Shown here: piece by piece, positions 6,959 through 14,153 of the stretch | Position numbering within the stretch: position 1 is the stretch's first letter | Layout: each line of letters begins with the position of its first letter | DNA from: JADGHX01 sp040255575 | GTDB taxonomy: Bacteria; Pseudomonadota; Gammaproteobacteria; Steroidobacterales; Steroidobacteraceae | Assembly: GCA_040255575.1 (NCBI GenBank) | Contig: JBDZVF010000092.1 | Span: 1 to 16,145, forward strand | DNA length: 16,145 nucleotides | Reading direction: 5' to 3' | The notes under the pieces: generated by a model | What the model was told of the DNA's origin: nothing | The model's input: the letters and a program-made list of their open reading frames with translations, nothing else | Databases searched by the model: none | Translations under genes and position numbers: made by a program

Positions 6959-9282
6959 AACATCCGCAGCTGTCCCTGGTCGCCCACGGTCAGCTCGAAG
7001 TCCAGGCCCAGCGTGTCGAGCACGGGTTCGGCGACCGGCCGTACCTGCTTCTCGACGTAATGCTCGCGATCCAGCGGGTGCTGCACGTTATCCGTCGGCT
7101 CCGGCCCCGCGGTGGTCATCACATAGCTGATCGATCGCCCCATCGGCTGGGCTGACTTGCGCGCGGCGGCGACATGCGGCGGGGTCGTCGCGGTGTACTC
7201 CTGCGTGCGTTTTCGCAGATTCTTCCGGTAGACCAGCAGCTCATCGAAAGCCCCCGCACGCACGCGCTTCACCACATCCAGAAGGTACGCATCCACCGGC
7301 TGATCCGTGAACAGCCGCTGATAGAGCTCCCGCTGAACCTCTTTCGCCAGCGCCGTCCAGTCGCTGCGCACGACCTCCATGCCGACGAACTCGACCACAT
7401 TCTCCCCCTTGCCCTGCCTCAGCCCCGCGTATCGCTTGCTCGCGCCGCGCGTGCTGTGCCGGGCGCGCGGCAGAAACAGGCGCAGGTACAGCTTCTCGAA
7501 CTTCAGCGACAAGCGGCTGCGCACCCTCCAGCGCGACTGGATGTATTCCGCCAGCTCGCCATTCAACGTGAGAGCAAGCTCTGCACCCTGCTCCCGGGCT
7601 GCGTTCTCGTCTTCCATGCCGGACGAGACAAACAGGCTGTCCGTATCGCCGTACAGCACCCGGTAGCCGCGCGCTTCGAACCAGCGCTTCGACCACAGCA
7701 GGATCTCCTTCCCCGTTCCGGTGATCGAGTTCGCGAGCGCCGGGTTGTAGAAGCGGCATGCAGACGTGCCGAGCACGCCATAAAACGAGTTCATGAGAAT
7801 CTTGATGGCGTTCGAAGCGACGTTGTCGCCCGCTTCGCGCGCTGCTTCCCGCCGCGGGAACAACTCATCGAGCAGCCCCGGCAGAATTGCAGGCTCGCGC
7901 CGGAAGGCACCGCCCGGCGTGTGGATCAGATCCTGCTCCGGAGAAGGCTCCGCGACGTATGACAACGGGTCGATGTTGAACGTGCGGATGATGCTGGGAT
8001 ACAGGCTCTTGAAGTCGAACACCCACACGTTCTTGTGCAGCCCCGTGTCGGGCTCCAGCACGTGCCCGCCCTGCTGAGCGGCATACACGCTCGAATCTCC
8101 CGACCGCACGGTTGGCGCGACGATGCCGCGCTTCTCGAGCTCGGTGAGATACACGAAGTCGAACGACGCAATGCTGGCGGCGACGCGGTCTGGCGTCATC
8201 CCGGCGAGCTGGCTGCGGGCGAACGCGAGCCGCACGAGATCCAGCTTCTGGATGATGTCGTATGCGAGCCGCGCATCGGTGCGTGCGTACAGCGCGAAGG
8301 CCGGGAGATCGTGTCTGTAGTTGTGAAGGATCTCGCCGATGCGATCCTTCACATCTCCCTTCACGGCCTTGCCCTCGCCGAGCACTGCTCGCGCCACTGC
8401 ATCGAGCGAATAATCCTCCATCCGCACGAACGCGCCGCGCAGCAGGTCGATGCCATCGAGCACCACCCGGCCTGGGATATTGGCCTGGCCGCTGCCGAAG
8501 TACCCTTCAGCCTTGCGGATGCGCATCGCACCCGTATCGCGCCCGAGATTGAACGGATGGCGCACGCGCGCCGCCACGCGCTCCAGCACGGTGAAGTCGA
8601 AATCGATGGTGTTCCAGCCGGTGATCACGTCCGGGTCGAGCGACCGAACGCGCTCGACGAAGGCCTCCAGCGCCGCACGCTCGTTGAGGCAGCGAGTGGC
8701 TTTCTCCGGCATCGGGCGCTCGCTGCCATCGACGATCAGCACTTCGTCGATGGCCGGCGAGAACATCGAGATCGCGAGCAGCTTCTCGCCTTTCGGATCG
8801 GTTTCGATGTCGAACGACAGCACGCTCGGCTCGACACTCACCTGCGCAGGGCGCAACACCGGATTGTCGAACACCTTCGTGACGAGCGCGCCGGGCGTGC
8901 TCTGCCCTTCGATCTCGCAGCCGCCCTTGATGGCCCGCTCGATGAGATACCGCGTGGCGAAGCGCACGTCCGCTTCGAAGGTGTCGATGCCCGAGTCGTG
9001 CAGGCGATCTCGCAGCTCGGGCACCTCTCCCGGAATTTCCGTCTCGATGCGGACCACGAGCTCGCCGTCGAACGTGCGCTTGTCGATCGGGTGCTGCGAT
9101 CGGGCGCCGAGCGCGCGAGCGCGTTCCGCATCGCTCGCGCGAACGTAGAAGTGAGGATGCTGCCGATCATCCCGCACGAGGAACGTGCCGCCGTCGGCAA
9201 GCCGACCGTAGAGATGAACGACTGGCCGGCGATTGAGGATGCGATAGCTGGCCTGAAGAATGAAACCGCGAGTGCTTTCCAC
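6955..9282 (-). CDS. polB: DNA polymerase II (family B, with 3'-5' exonuclease)
   Basis: Family B DNA polymerase of 775 residues, nearly the size of the E. coli enzyme (783). In E. coli this is an SOS-regulated repair and translesion/restart polymerase (family knowledge). The exonuclease motifs are complete: ExoI SFDIET (D158, E160), ExoII GWNTIDFDF (D228) and ExoIII YARTD (Y332, D336). The polymerase motifs are DFKSLYPSII (D423), KILMNSFYG (494-502) and YGDTDS (D546, D548). The last five residues, QLRMF, match the sliding-clamp-binding motif that ends E. coli Pol II (QLGLF). The start is GTG at 9282; the ribosome-binding site is weak. An SDR gene ends 44 bases upstream on the same strand. 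I saw no clear LexA box near the start, but its upstream region lies inside the SDR gene. Confidence 0.97.
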   Translation of the reverse strand: MESTRGFILQASYRILNRRPVVHLYGRLADGGTFLVRDDRQHPHFYVRASDAERARALGARSQHPIDKRTFDGELVVRIETEIPGEVPELRDRLHDSGIDTFEADVRFATRYLIERAIKGGCEIEGQSTPGALVTKVFDNPVLRPAQVSVEPSVLSFDIETDPKGEKLLAISMFSPAIDEVLIVDGSERPMPEKATRCLNERAALEAFVERVRSLDPDVITGWNTIDFDFTVLERVAARVRHPFNLGRDTGAMRIRKAEGYFGSGQANIPGRVVLDGIDLLRGAFVRMEDYSLDAVARAVLGEGKAVKGDVKDRIGEILHNYRHDLPAFALYARTDARLAYDIIQKLDLVRLAFARSQLAGMTPDRVAASIASFDFVYLTELEKRGIVAPTVRSGDSSVYAAQQGGHVLEPDTGLHKNVWVFDFKSLYPSIIRTFNIDPLSYVAEPSPEQDLIHTPGGAFRREPAILPGLLDELFPRREAAREAGDNVASNAIKILMNSFYGVLGTSACRFYNPALANSITGTGKEILLWSKRWFEARGYRVLYGDTDSLFVSSGMEDENAAREQGAELALTLNGELAEYIQSRWRVRSRLSLKFEKLYLRLFLPRARHSTRGASKRYAGLRQGKGENVVEFVGMEVVRSDWTALAKEVQRELYQRLFTDQPVDAYLLDVVKRVRAGAFDELLVYRKNLRKRTQEYTATTPPHVAAARKSAQPMGRSISYVMTTAGPEPTDNVQHPLDREHYVEKQVRPVAEPVLDTLGLDFELTVGDQGQLRMF

Positions 9283-9326
9283 CGTGCGAGTTTACGCCCC
9301 CGTCGCCGAGACCGCGCGCGACGCGG

Positions 9327-10094
9327 TCATGGCACCGTCAGGCCACCGTCCACGACGAGCGTGTGGCCCGTGACGAAGGAGGCGGCATCCGAGCACAACC
9401 AGACGATGGCCCGAGCGGTTTCCTCGGGTTCGGAGATGCGCTTCATGGGAACCTGGCTCGCGATCACCGAAGAGTCGATCTTGCCTTCGATCATTCGCGC
9501 GAGCAGGCCCGTGTTCACCGGTCCGGGCGCCACGGCGTTCACGCGGATGTTCGACGTCGCGAGCTCGAGCGCGCTCGCCTTCGTGAGGCCCACTACGCCG
9601 TGCTTGCTGGCGGTGTACAGCGCGACCATCGGAATGCCCGTGACGCCCGCGCTCGATGCGGTGTTGACGATGGCGCCGCCGCCTTTTTCCAGCATGTGCG
9701 GAATCTGGTACTTCATGCCGAGCCAGACGCCTTTGAGATTCACACCGATGATGCGATCGAAGTCGTCCGCGGTCGCCTCCTGCACCGGGCCGAAGCGGCC
9801 TTCGATGCCGGCGTTGTTGACGGCAGCGTGAATGCGGCCGAAGCGCTCGACGGCGCGGCTCATGAGCTCGCGAATGTCGGCCTCGCGGGTGACGTCGGTT
9901 TCGATGAAGAGGGCTTCGGCACCGGCGGCCTTCACGTCCGCTTCGGTTTGGTGGCCGTCCGCGCTCCCGAGGCCGGCGATGACGACGTTTGCGCCCGCGC
10001 GCGCGAAGCACACCGCGGTTGCGCGACCGATGCCGGTCGTGCCGCCGATCACGAGCGCGGTTTTGCCATCGAAGCGGTCAGTGGTCGTCGTCAC
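9327..10094 (-). CDS. Short-chain dehydrogenase/reductase (SDR, classical)
   Basis: NAD(P)-dependent oxidoreductase of 255 residues, the usual classical-SDR length. Visible are the cofactor loop GGTTGIGRA (17-25, first Gly of TGxxxGxG preceded by Gly rather than Thr), DVT (68-70), NNAG (93-96), the catalytic Ser in NTASSAG (S147 or S148), Y160 and K164 in YTASK, PGPVNT (190-195) and the C-terminal GHTLVVDGG. The GTG at 10094 is chosen because GAAAGG lies 8 bases upstream and the protein then starts right before the first strand. The frame stays open for 48 more codons upstream, but those lack family similarity and run through a GC hairpin. It is followed 44 bases later by polB, a link that may be only positional. 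The substrate is not predictable; an alcohol/ketone or sugar derivative is typical. Confidence 0.92.
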   Translation of the reverse strand: MTTTTDRFDGKTALVIGGTTGIGRATAVCFARAGANVVIAGLGSADGHQTEADVKAAGAEALFIETDVTREADIRELMSRAVERFGRIHAAVNNAGIEGRFGPVQEATADDFDRIIGVNLKGVWLGMKYQIPHMLEKGGGAIVNTASSAGVTGIPMVALYTASKHGVVGLTKASALELATSNIRVNAVAPGPVNTGLLARMIEGKIDSSVIASQVPMKRISEPEETARAIVWLCSDAASFVTGHTLVVDGGLTVP

Positions 10095-10162
10095 GGGAAG
10101 CGCCTTTCGTTCGCTGGGGTCGGCGCAGTTTAGTCTCCAATCGCCCAGCAGGTAGAGGGCTG

Positions 10163-10191
10163 AGTCCGCCGCGCCCTGGAGGCGGCGGACT
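10163..10191. repeat. Perfect 10-base inverted repeat with 9-base loop
   Basis: AGTCCGCCGC at 10163-10172 pairs perfectly with GCGGCGGACT at 10182-10191 around a 9-base loop. It lies between the thioredoxin-like stop (10276) and the SDR start (10094), both minus strand. It is a very stable hairpin without a T run, so it may be a Rho-type or weak terminator, or an RNA structure in the SDR leader. Confidence 0.5.
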
Positions 10192-10275
10192 GCCGCTAAC
10201 CCGCGCGCTTGCGAGTTGCCGGACATCTTCTCGGCCACGCGACCATCGAGCCCTTCGCGTGGCCGCGGCGGACAA

Positions 10276-10578
10276 TCAATTCCCGAACAGCGCTTCGATT
10301 TCCTCGCGCGTAGGCGGCCGCACGGCGCGCGCTTTTTCCACGCCGTCCTCCAACAGCACGAGCGTCGGCCAGAGCTTCACTCCGAAAGAGCGGCCGAGTC
10401 GGTGGCCGCTGCCGTCCTCGATCCGAAGGTGCCGAAGCCCCGGATGGGCGCTCACCGCGGCCGCGATGTGAGGCTGGGCGGCTCGGCAATGCGAGCACCA
10501 CGACGCGCCAAACTCCAGGAGGGTGAGGCCCGGGAGGTCGTCCACGACCTCGCGGGTGGGCTCAGCTGATGGATTCAT
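10276..10578 (-). CDS. Small thioredoxin-family protein with a CSHC active site
   Basis: A 100-residue single-domain thioredoxin fold with no signal peptide, so cytoplasmic. The redox motif is W27-C28-S29-H30-C31 (WCSHC) in place of the usual WCGPC. The cis-proline is P71 (VKLWPTLVLL). The other family marks are a hydrophobic strand TLLEFGASW before the motif, and a short C-terminal helix. Histidine next to the second cysteine usually makes the disulfide more oxidising, as in DsbA-type CPHC sites (family knowledge), so it may not act as a general reductant. The ATG at 10578 has AGGAAA about 10 bases upstream. It is transcribed divergently from the propeller gene, whose start is 86 bases away. 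Its partner proteins are unknown. Confidence 0.88.
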   Translation of the reverse strand: MNPSAEPTREVVDDLPGLTLLEFGASWCSHCRAAQPHIAAAVSAHPGLRHLRIEDGSGHRLGRSFGVKLWPTLVLLEDGVEKARAVRPPTREEIEALFGN

Positions 10579-10650
10579 GCGATGAGTTTCCTGGGTGGCG
10601 CGGACGCTCGTTGGATACTGACGTGCCCGTCGACACAGAGATATCGAAAC

Positions 10651-10657
10651 AAGGAGG
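10651..10657 (+). promoter_or_regulatory. Strong ribosome-binding site setting the propeller gene start
   Basis: AAGGAGG lies 7 bases before the ATG at 10665. It decides the start against an in-frame ATG at 10569, which would put 32 hydrophilic residues before the signal peptide. Confidence 0.8.
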
Positions 10658-10664
10658 TCTGCGG

Positions 10665-11531
10665 ATGAAAGTGGCTGTCATGTTGTGGTTGTTGGGCGCG
10701 GTGTCGGGCGCTTCAAGTGCGACGCCGACGCTCGTCGTCGAGCCGTGGCAGCCGAAAGGGATCTCGAGTGCGCAGTTCGAGTCGCACCCGGCCTTCGATC
10801 CGCTCACCGGCGATTTCTATTTCGTGCGCAGCACGCCTGATTTCACGGGCTGGCGCATTCTGGTCAGCCACTGCGGCTCGCACGGCTGGAGCGCACCCGA
10901 GGCACCGCCCTTTGCGGGAGACGGCGTCGAAGCCGATCCGTTCTTCACGAACGAGGGCCGCGCGCTGTACTTCATCTCCACACGTTCCACGGATGGCGTT
11001 CAGCGCAGCGACCTCGATATCTGGCGCGTCGATCGCGCGGCAGACGGCACGTGGGAGGCTCCGGTGCGCCTGCCCGAGCCCATCAACTCGACCGCGCAGG
11101 AATGGTTTCCGCGACCTGGTCCAGACGGCTGGCTCTACTTCGGCTCGGGCCGGCCCGGCGGCTTCGGGCGCACCGACATCTGGCGTGGCAGGCAGGATGA
11201 CACCGGCAAGTGGATCGTCGAGAACGCCGGCCCCACCCTCAATTCACCGGCCGACGAGTACGAGCCGCTGCCCTCCCCGGACGGTCAGAGCCTGATTCTC
11301 ATGGCGATCGACGGGCTTTACGAAAGCCGACGGGAGGGGGATGGCTGGTCGCCCCGCCGCAAGCTCGACGCGCCGGTCAATGTGAACGGCAGCGAGATCG
11401 GCGCGCTCTTCTCGCCCAGCGGCCTCTCGCTGCTGTTCGCGCGGGATCTCAAAGGCACGCTGAGCGGCGAGCTCTTCGTGTGGCACATCCAGGGACGTGA
11501 AGACTGGCCGCCCCGCTGCCCGCGCCAATAA
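10665..11531 (+). CDS. Exported TolB/PD40-type beta-propeller protein
   Basis: The 288-residue protein has a signal peptide (MKVAVMLWLLGAVSGASSA, cleavage near residue 19). WD40-like PD40 repeats follow, seen as recurring blade motifs: ESHPAFDPLTGDFYFV, VEADPFFTNEGRALYFIST, EWFPRPGPDGWLYFGS, DEYEPLPSPDGQSLILM and SEIGALFSPSGLSLLFA. Each blade has the pattern of an acidic residue, an aromatic/Pro turn, a Gly-rich turn and a hydrophobic strand. The S-DLDIWRV and RTDIWRG strands between blades are also typical of the family. Five clear repeats are seen, about the size of one small propeller. Such proteins usually act as periplasmic scaffolds or binding modules; no catalytic motif is visible. It is divergent from the thioredoxin-like gene and convergent with the second PQQ dehydrogenase. 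Confidence 0.85.
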   Translation: MKVAVMLWLLGAVSGASSATPTLVVEPWQPKGISSAQFESHPAFDPLTGDFYFVRSTPDFTGWRILVSHCGSHGWSAPEAPPFAGDGVEADPFFTNEGRALYFISTRSTDGVQRSDLDIWRVDRAADGTWEAPVRLPEPINSTAQEWFPRPGPDGWLYFGSGRPGGFGRTDIWRGRQDDTGKWIVENAGPTLNSPADEYEPLPSPDGQSLILMAIDGLYESRREGDGWSPRRKLDAPVNVNGSEIGALFSPSGLSLLFARDLKGTLSGELFVWHIQGREDWPPRCPRQ

Positions 11532-11553
11532 TTGCCAGCAGTTGCCGGTGCCG

Positions 11554-11569
11554 GCCTGCGCAAGCAGGC
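11554..11569. repeat. GNRA-type tetraloop hairpin after the propeller gene
   Basis: GCCTGC-GCAA-GCAGGC forms a perfect 6-base stem closed by a GCAA loop, 22 bases after the propeller stop. No T run follows, so it is more likely a 3' stabilising hairpin or Rho-stop element than an intrinsic terminator. Confidence 0.4.
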
Positions 11570-11572
11570 GCC

Positions 11573-11685
11573 GCGCGCCACGGAACCTCTGCGCGCCCCA
11601 CGGGATTCTGCGCGCCCCACGGGACTCTGCGCGCCCCACGGGACTCTGTGCGCCCACGGAACCTCTGCACGCCCACGGAACGTCG
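11573..11685. repeat. Six imperfect tandem repeats of 18-19 bases
   Basis: The units lie at 11573-11590, 11591-11609, 11610-11628, 11629-11647, 11648-11666 and 11667-11685. The core is GCGCGCCCCACGGGACTCT. Units 3 and 4 are identical, unit 2 differs by one base, and the outer units share a GCCCACGGAAC variant. The 19-base period is not a multiple of three and no gene covers it, so it is non-coding. It lies between two convergent genes. Confidence 0.85.
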
Positions 11686-11694
11686 AAAAGAACA

Positions 11695-11724
11695 TCGCCC
11701 GCCCAGGCACGCCTGAGCGGGCGA
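11695..11724. terminator. Hairpin terminator between convergent genes
   Basis: TCGCCCGC (11695-11702) pairs with GCGGGCGA (11717-11724). After one C/A mismatch the stem continues as CAGGC/GCCTG. On the minus strand it is followed by TGTTCTTTTCG, a fair T-rich tail for ending the PQQ dehydrogenase transcript, which stops 22 bases upstream. On the plus strand the tail CTATTCTCACTCTT is weaker but could serve the propeller gene. Confidence 0.75.
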
Positions 11725-11745
11725 CTATTCTCACTCTTGGGCCTC

Positions 11746-13908
11746 TTACTGCTCGTGCTGATTGCCGGTGCTCGGCCCCGGCGGCGCCCCCGGCGGTGGC
11801 GCATTCTTCAGCTCGTTGGCTCGCTCCGTCAGATAGGCACGGATGGCCACCGTATCGTCCGGCTGCAGCGCATTGGCGAATGAGGCCATGCCCTTCTCCG
11901 ACCGCACGCCCTTCAGCACCACATCATCGAACCCCGCCTGCGAATGCAGGAGCGGCGTGCGAGTGAGATCCGGGAAGTTCGCCCCGCGCGTCTGCCCGCG
12001 ATCCCCGTGGCACGCCGCGCAGTACTTGCCGTATTCCTCGAGACCCGTCTTCACCACCTCGGCCGAACCGAAGTTCGCCGGCGGATCGAGCGGCGGCGGC
12101 GTGTAGGGCTTCGTCGGCGGCAAGGTCACCGTGCCACCGAGCTTGAAGACGAGCAGACGCGAGTAGTTCGGCGCGAAGTAGCCACCCGCTGCCGCGCCGC
12201 CCACGCTGACCGCCACGTACTGCGTGCCATCCACCTCATAGGTGATCGGCGGCGCCTGCGAGCTGGTCTGCGTTTCGAAGCGCCAGAGCTTCTCGCCCGT
12301 CTTCGAATCGAACGCGCGAAACTCCTGGGCGGGACCGCCGCCCTGGAACACGAGCCCGCCCGCCGTGGCGAGCGCACCGCCCGAGCCGGTCTCGTTCATC
12401 TCGCTCTGCCACAGCTGCTTGCCCGTGGCGAGATCGATGGCCTGCAGGTACCCCGTGAAGCCCCGCTTCGCATCGGGATGCTTCTCGAAGAACGTGAACT
12501 GCGCGGCGAAGTCGATGCCGAGGTTGTAACCCACCGAGCTCGGCTTGTAGTTCGGGTCTTCCACCATCGGGAAGTACGCGAGCTGCGTCGGCACGTAGAT
12601 GGTGCCGGTGGTCGGGTCATACGCGTTCGACTGCCAGCCGTGCGCGCCCTGCACGCCCGGCTCGAGATTGAACGGCTTGCCTTCCGAATAGCGCGCCTCT
12701 TTCTTTACGCGCGGGCGGCCCGTCTTCATGTCCACGCCATCCGCCCAGTTCACACCGGTGAACGGCTCGGCGCGCAGCAGTTTGCCGGTCGCGGCCTCGA
12801 GGATGTAGAAGAAGCCGTTCTTGCTCGGCTGCACGAGCACGTGCTGCTCCTTGCCGTCGATCGTCATGTCGACGGTCATCATTGGGCTCGTGGCGTCATA
12901 GTCCCACGTGTCGGCCGGCGTTTCCTGGTAGTGCCACACGTACTCGCCGGTATCCGGCTTCACCGCGATGATCGAGGCGAGATACAGGTTGTCCTTGCCC
13001 GACTTGTCGCGCTTGCGCTGGTTCCAGGGCGTGCCGTTGCCAGTGCCGAAGTACAGGAGGTCCGTCTTCGGGTCATAGACGATGGAGTCCCACACGGTGC
13101 CGCCACCGCCGAGCTTCCACCACTCGCCGCTCCAGGTCGCGGCGGCCTTCTTCATGGCCTCGTTCTCGAACGGCTTGCCCGGGTCGCCGGGCACTGTGTA
13201 GAAGCGCCACACCTGCTCGCCGGTCTCGGCGTCATACGCGGCGATGTAGCCGCGCACGCCGTACTCGCCACCGGAATTGCCGATGAACACCTTGCCCTTC
13301 GCGACACGCGGCGCGCTGGTGATGGAGTAATGCCACGACTCGTCGATGGTCATCTTCTCCCACACCGGCTTGCCGGTCTTCGAATCGATCGCGACCAGGC
13401 GCCCGTCGAGCGTGCCGACGTAGATCTTGCCGTTATAGGCCGCGATGCCACGGTTCACGATTCCGCAGCAGACGTTCTGCGCCACCCGCTCGCCCTTCGA
13501 CTGCGGGTTGTACTGCCACAGCTGCTTGCCCGTGCGCGCGTCGAACGCATAGACCTTGCTCCACGCCGTGGAAACGTAGATCGCGCCGTCGATCGCGAGC
13601 GGCGTGCCGGCCTGTGTGAGGTTCGTGTCGTAGTCCGCGAACCACGCAAGGCCCAGCGTGTTCACATTGTCTTTGTTGATTGCGGAGAGCGTGCTGTAGC
13701 GCTGCTCCGAGTAGGTGCCGTTGTAGGTCATCCATTGCTGCGGCTCGTCGGCCGCATTGAGCAGGCGCTCGGTGGTGACCTTCTCTGCGCCGAGGATTGC
13801 CGCTGACGGCGACCCATTCTCCTCTCCGGGCGCCGCGGTCTTCTGGCAGCCCACAATCCCTGCACCCATCAGTAAACCGAGGCCGACGGCCAAAGTACGA
13901 TTCAACAC
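11746..13908 (-). CDS. PQQ-dependent dehydrogenase with C-terminal cytochrome c domain (quinohemoprotein), predicted lipoprotein
   Basis: Oxidises an alcohol or similar substrate with PQQ and passes electrons to its own heme. With a GTG start at 13908 it has 720 residues. Residues 1-21 are a lipoprotein signal ending in the lipobox IVGC (lipid on C21), so membrane anchoring is likely. The propeller carries adjacent cysteines C147-C148 (NVCCGIVNRG), metal ligands E215 (GGEYGVRG) and N291 (GTGNGTPWN), and D336 in WDYDATSP with D338 as the lanthanide-type acid. A Pro-rich linker (about 594-612) leads to the heme site CAACH (630-634); M674 in KGMASF is the probable axial ligand. A Pro/Gly tail ends it. 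TTG starts at 13905 or 13923 are also possible; the G-rich site GGCGGGGGA favours 13908 or 13905. The same operon holds no second gene. It is a paralogue of the enzyme at the window start. Confidence 0.94.
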   Translation of the reverse strand: MLNRTLAVGLGLLMGAGIVGCQKTAAPGEENGSPSAAILGAEKVTTERLLNAADEPQQWMTYNGTYSEQRYSTLSAINKDNVNTLGLAWFADYDTNLTQAGTPLAIDGAIYVSTAWSKVYAFDARTGKQLWQYNPQSKGERVAQNVCCGIVNRGIAAYNGKIYVGTLDGRLVAIDSKTGKPVWEKMTIDESWHYSITSAPRVAKGKVFIGNSGGEYGVRGYIAAYDAETGEQVWRFYTVPGDPGKPFENEAMKKAAATWSGEWWKLGGGGTVWDSIVYDPKTDLLYFGTGNGTPWNQRKRDKSGKDNLYLASIIAVKPDTGEYVWHYQETPADTWDYDATSPMMTVDMTIDGKEQHVLVQPSKNGFFYILEAATGKLLRAEPFTGVNWADGVDMKTGRPRVKKEARYSEGKPFNLEPGVQGAHGWQSNAYDPTTGTIYVPTQLAYFPMVEDPNYKPSSVGYNLGIDFAAQFTFFEKHPDAKRGFTGYLQAIDLATGKQLWQSEMNETGSGGALATAGGLVFQGGGPAQEFRAFDSKTGEKLWRFETQTSSQAPPITYEVDGTQYVAVSVGGAAAGGYFAPNYSRLLVFKLGGTVTLPPTKPYTPPPLDPPANFGSAEVVKTGLEEYGKYCAACHGDRGQTRGANFPDLTRTPLLHSQAGFDDVVLKGVRSEKGMASFANALQPDDTVAIRAYLTERANELKNAPPPGAPPGPSTGNQHEQ

Positions 13909-13933
13909 GAGGTCCCCCGCCAAAGTACGATTC
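13889..13933. repeat. 15-base direct repeat, 30-base period, across the PQQ dehydrogenase start
   Basis: GCCAAAGTACGATTC occurs at 13889-13903 and again at 13919-13933. One copy is inside the signal-peptide coding region and the other just upstream of the ribosome-binding site. The offset of 30 bases keeps frame, so on the minus strand the residues NRTLA occur twice. It looks like a local duplication that moved or doubled the gene start. Confidence 0.8.
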
Positions 13934-14004
13934 GATTTTCGGACACAGTCTGAAATTCCCGGCCGTTTTCGGGCTTTGCCCGACGCGCGGCACGCGAGGC
14001 AGGC

Positions 14005-14051
14005 ATTCTAATGACAACGCTCCGTCCGGCCAGCGGTGAATTGCCGGACGG
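14005..14051. promoter_or_regulatory. Candidate promoter and 9-base inverted-repeat operator for the quinohemoprotein
   Basis: CCGTCCGGC (14022-14030) and GCCGGACGG (14043-14051) are perfect inverted copies separated by 12 bases, so their centres are 21 bases (two DNA turns) apart. A minus-strand TAGAAT at 14010-14005 resembles a -10 box, about 95 bases before the start codon. The inverted repeat would cover the -35 position. The -35 itself is poor, which fits an activator- or repressor-controlled promoter. This is inference from spacing only. Confidence 0.4.
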
Positions 14052-14134
14052 TCCACCGACGGGACTGGAATCCGCGCAACTCGTTCGCGCGCTCAGCGTA
14101 TTGCGCGTTTTATGTAGCCCGCGCGCCCGAACTG

Positions 14135-14149
14135 ACGCCTGAAAGGCGT
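14135..14149. terminator. Short hairpin 4 bases after the broken membrane-protein gene
   Basis: ACGCCT-GAA-AGGCGT is a perfect 6-base stem with a 3-base loop, directly downstream of the stop at 14154-14156. The following minus-strand sequence has few T, so termination strength is doubtful. Confidence 0.35.
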
Positions 14150-14153
14150 GATT

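Noticed and set aside
8035..9831. 598-codon plus-strand open frame across polB and SDR
   Set aside because: It runs through two unrelated real genes on the other strand and shows no domain.
10095..10238. Upstream ATG extension of the SDR by 48 residues
   Set aside because: The added residues lack SDR similarity and span a GC hairpin; the GTG at 10094 has the better ribosome-binding site.
11573..11685. CRISPR-like array
   Set aside because: The units are contiguous with no spacers, and no cas genes are present.
11244..11804. Minus-strand frames through the tandem repeats giving repeated WGAQ/GRAES residues
   Set aside because: The 19-base period shifts frame at each unit, and the frames overlap the propeller gene and terminator; no start signal or family.
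11944..13806. 620-codon plus-strand open frame opposite the quinohemoprotein gene
   Set aside because: Same compositional artefact; the minus strand holds all PQQ and heme motifs.
14005..14045. Sigma-54 promoter before the quinohemoprotein gene (TGGCC...TTGT)
   Set aside because: Spacing and bases do not fit the TGGCAC-N5-TTGC pattern.
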